DNA from: Chlorobiaceae bacterium
GTDB taxonomy: Bacteria > Bacteroidota > Chlorobiia > Chlorobiales > Chlorobiaceae
Direction: 5' to 3'
Length of the DNA stretch: 6,794 bases
NCBI GenBank assembly: GCA_013336025.1
Contig: JAAXUM010000092.1
Span: forward strand, 1 to 6,794
The notes below the pieces were generated by a model, which made no database searches, had not been told where the DNA came from, and saw only the letters and a list, made by a program, of their open reading frames with translations. The translations under genes and the position numbers were made by a program. Shown in pieces: positions 6,794 through 6,794 of this stretch; the stretch's first letter is position 1; each line of letters begins with the position of its first letter.

Positions 6794-6794
6794 G
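6768..6794 (+). CDS. Possible start of a next gene, running off the right edge
   Basis: An ATG at 6768 opens a frame reading MQDALARHE to the window end, overlapping the end of the preceding gene by 26 bases. An ATG at 6790 overlapping the TGA is a second possible start in another frame. The nearest purine-rich stretch (AAAGGGAG, 6742-6749) is rather far from 6768. Nine codons are too few to identify anything. Confidence 0.2.

Overview
The window looks like chromosome from a green sulfur bacterium (Chlorobi, a Chlorobium/Pelodictyon-like organism). The partial chorismate synthase and the non-zinc type HemB read like the Chlorobium proteins as I remember them. Base composition is moderate, and nothing suggests a phage, plasmid or transposon. 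The taxonomic call is by recognition, not by a search.

Left part, minus strand (1-1406): two housekeeping genes. The 5' end of aroC (chorismate synthase, shikimate pathway) runs off the left edge at base 1. Upstream of it on the same strand is a complete hemB (5-aminolevulinate dehydratase, the second step from ALA towards haem, bacteriochlorophyll and corrinoids). The 182-base gap between them holds three stem-loops: a terminator-like hairpin just after hemB, a compact palindrome, and a hairpin just before the aroC start.

Middle (1407-1728): a divergent intergenic region of about 320 bases without a convincing gene. It holds a nearly perfect 13-base direct repeat and a 10-base palindrome, both possible regulator sites.

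Right part, plus strand (1729-6118): a tight three-gene unit in which each junction is a 4-base stop/start overlap. Gene 1 has an AfsA-type hotdog domain, the fold used by actinobacterial gamma-butyrolactone (A-factor) synthases. Gene 2 is a FAD-dependent amine-oxidase/protoporphyrinogen-oxidase-like oxidoreductase. Gene 3 is a six-membrane-helix hybrid histidine kinase that I recognise as closely similar to CqsS/LqsS, the alpha-hydroxyketone quorum-sensing receptors of Vibrio and Legionella. It carries a degenerate first receiver and an intact second receiver. A fourth gene (6197-6793), separated by a hairpin, encodes an unrecognised protein of 198 residues. Another reading frame may open at the right edge.

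The main point of interest is this operon. An AfsA-like acyltransferase, a redox enzyme and a CqsS-like receptor kinase are translationally coupled, which suggests a self-contained small-molecule signalling system. The first two genes may make the ligand and the third sense it. No CqsA/LqsA-type synthase, Hpt protein or output regulator is visible here, so the circuit is an inference.
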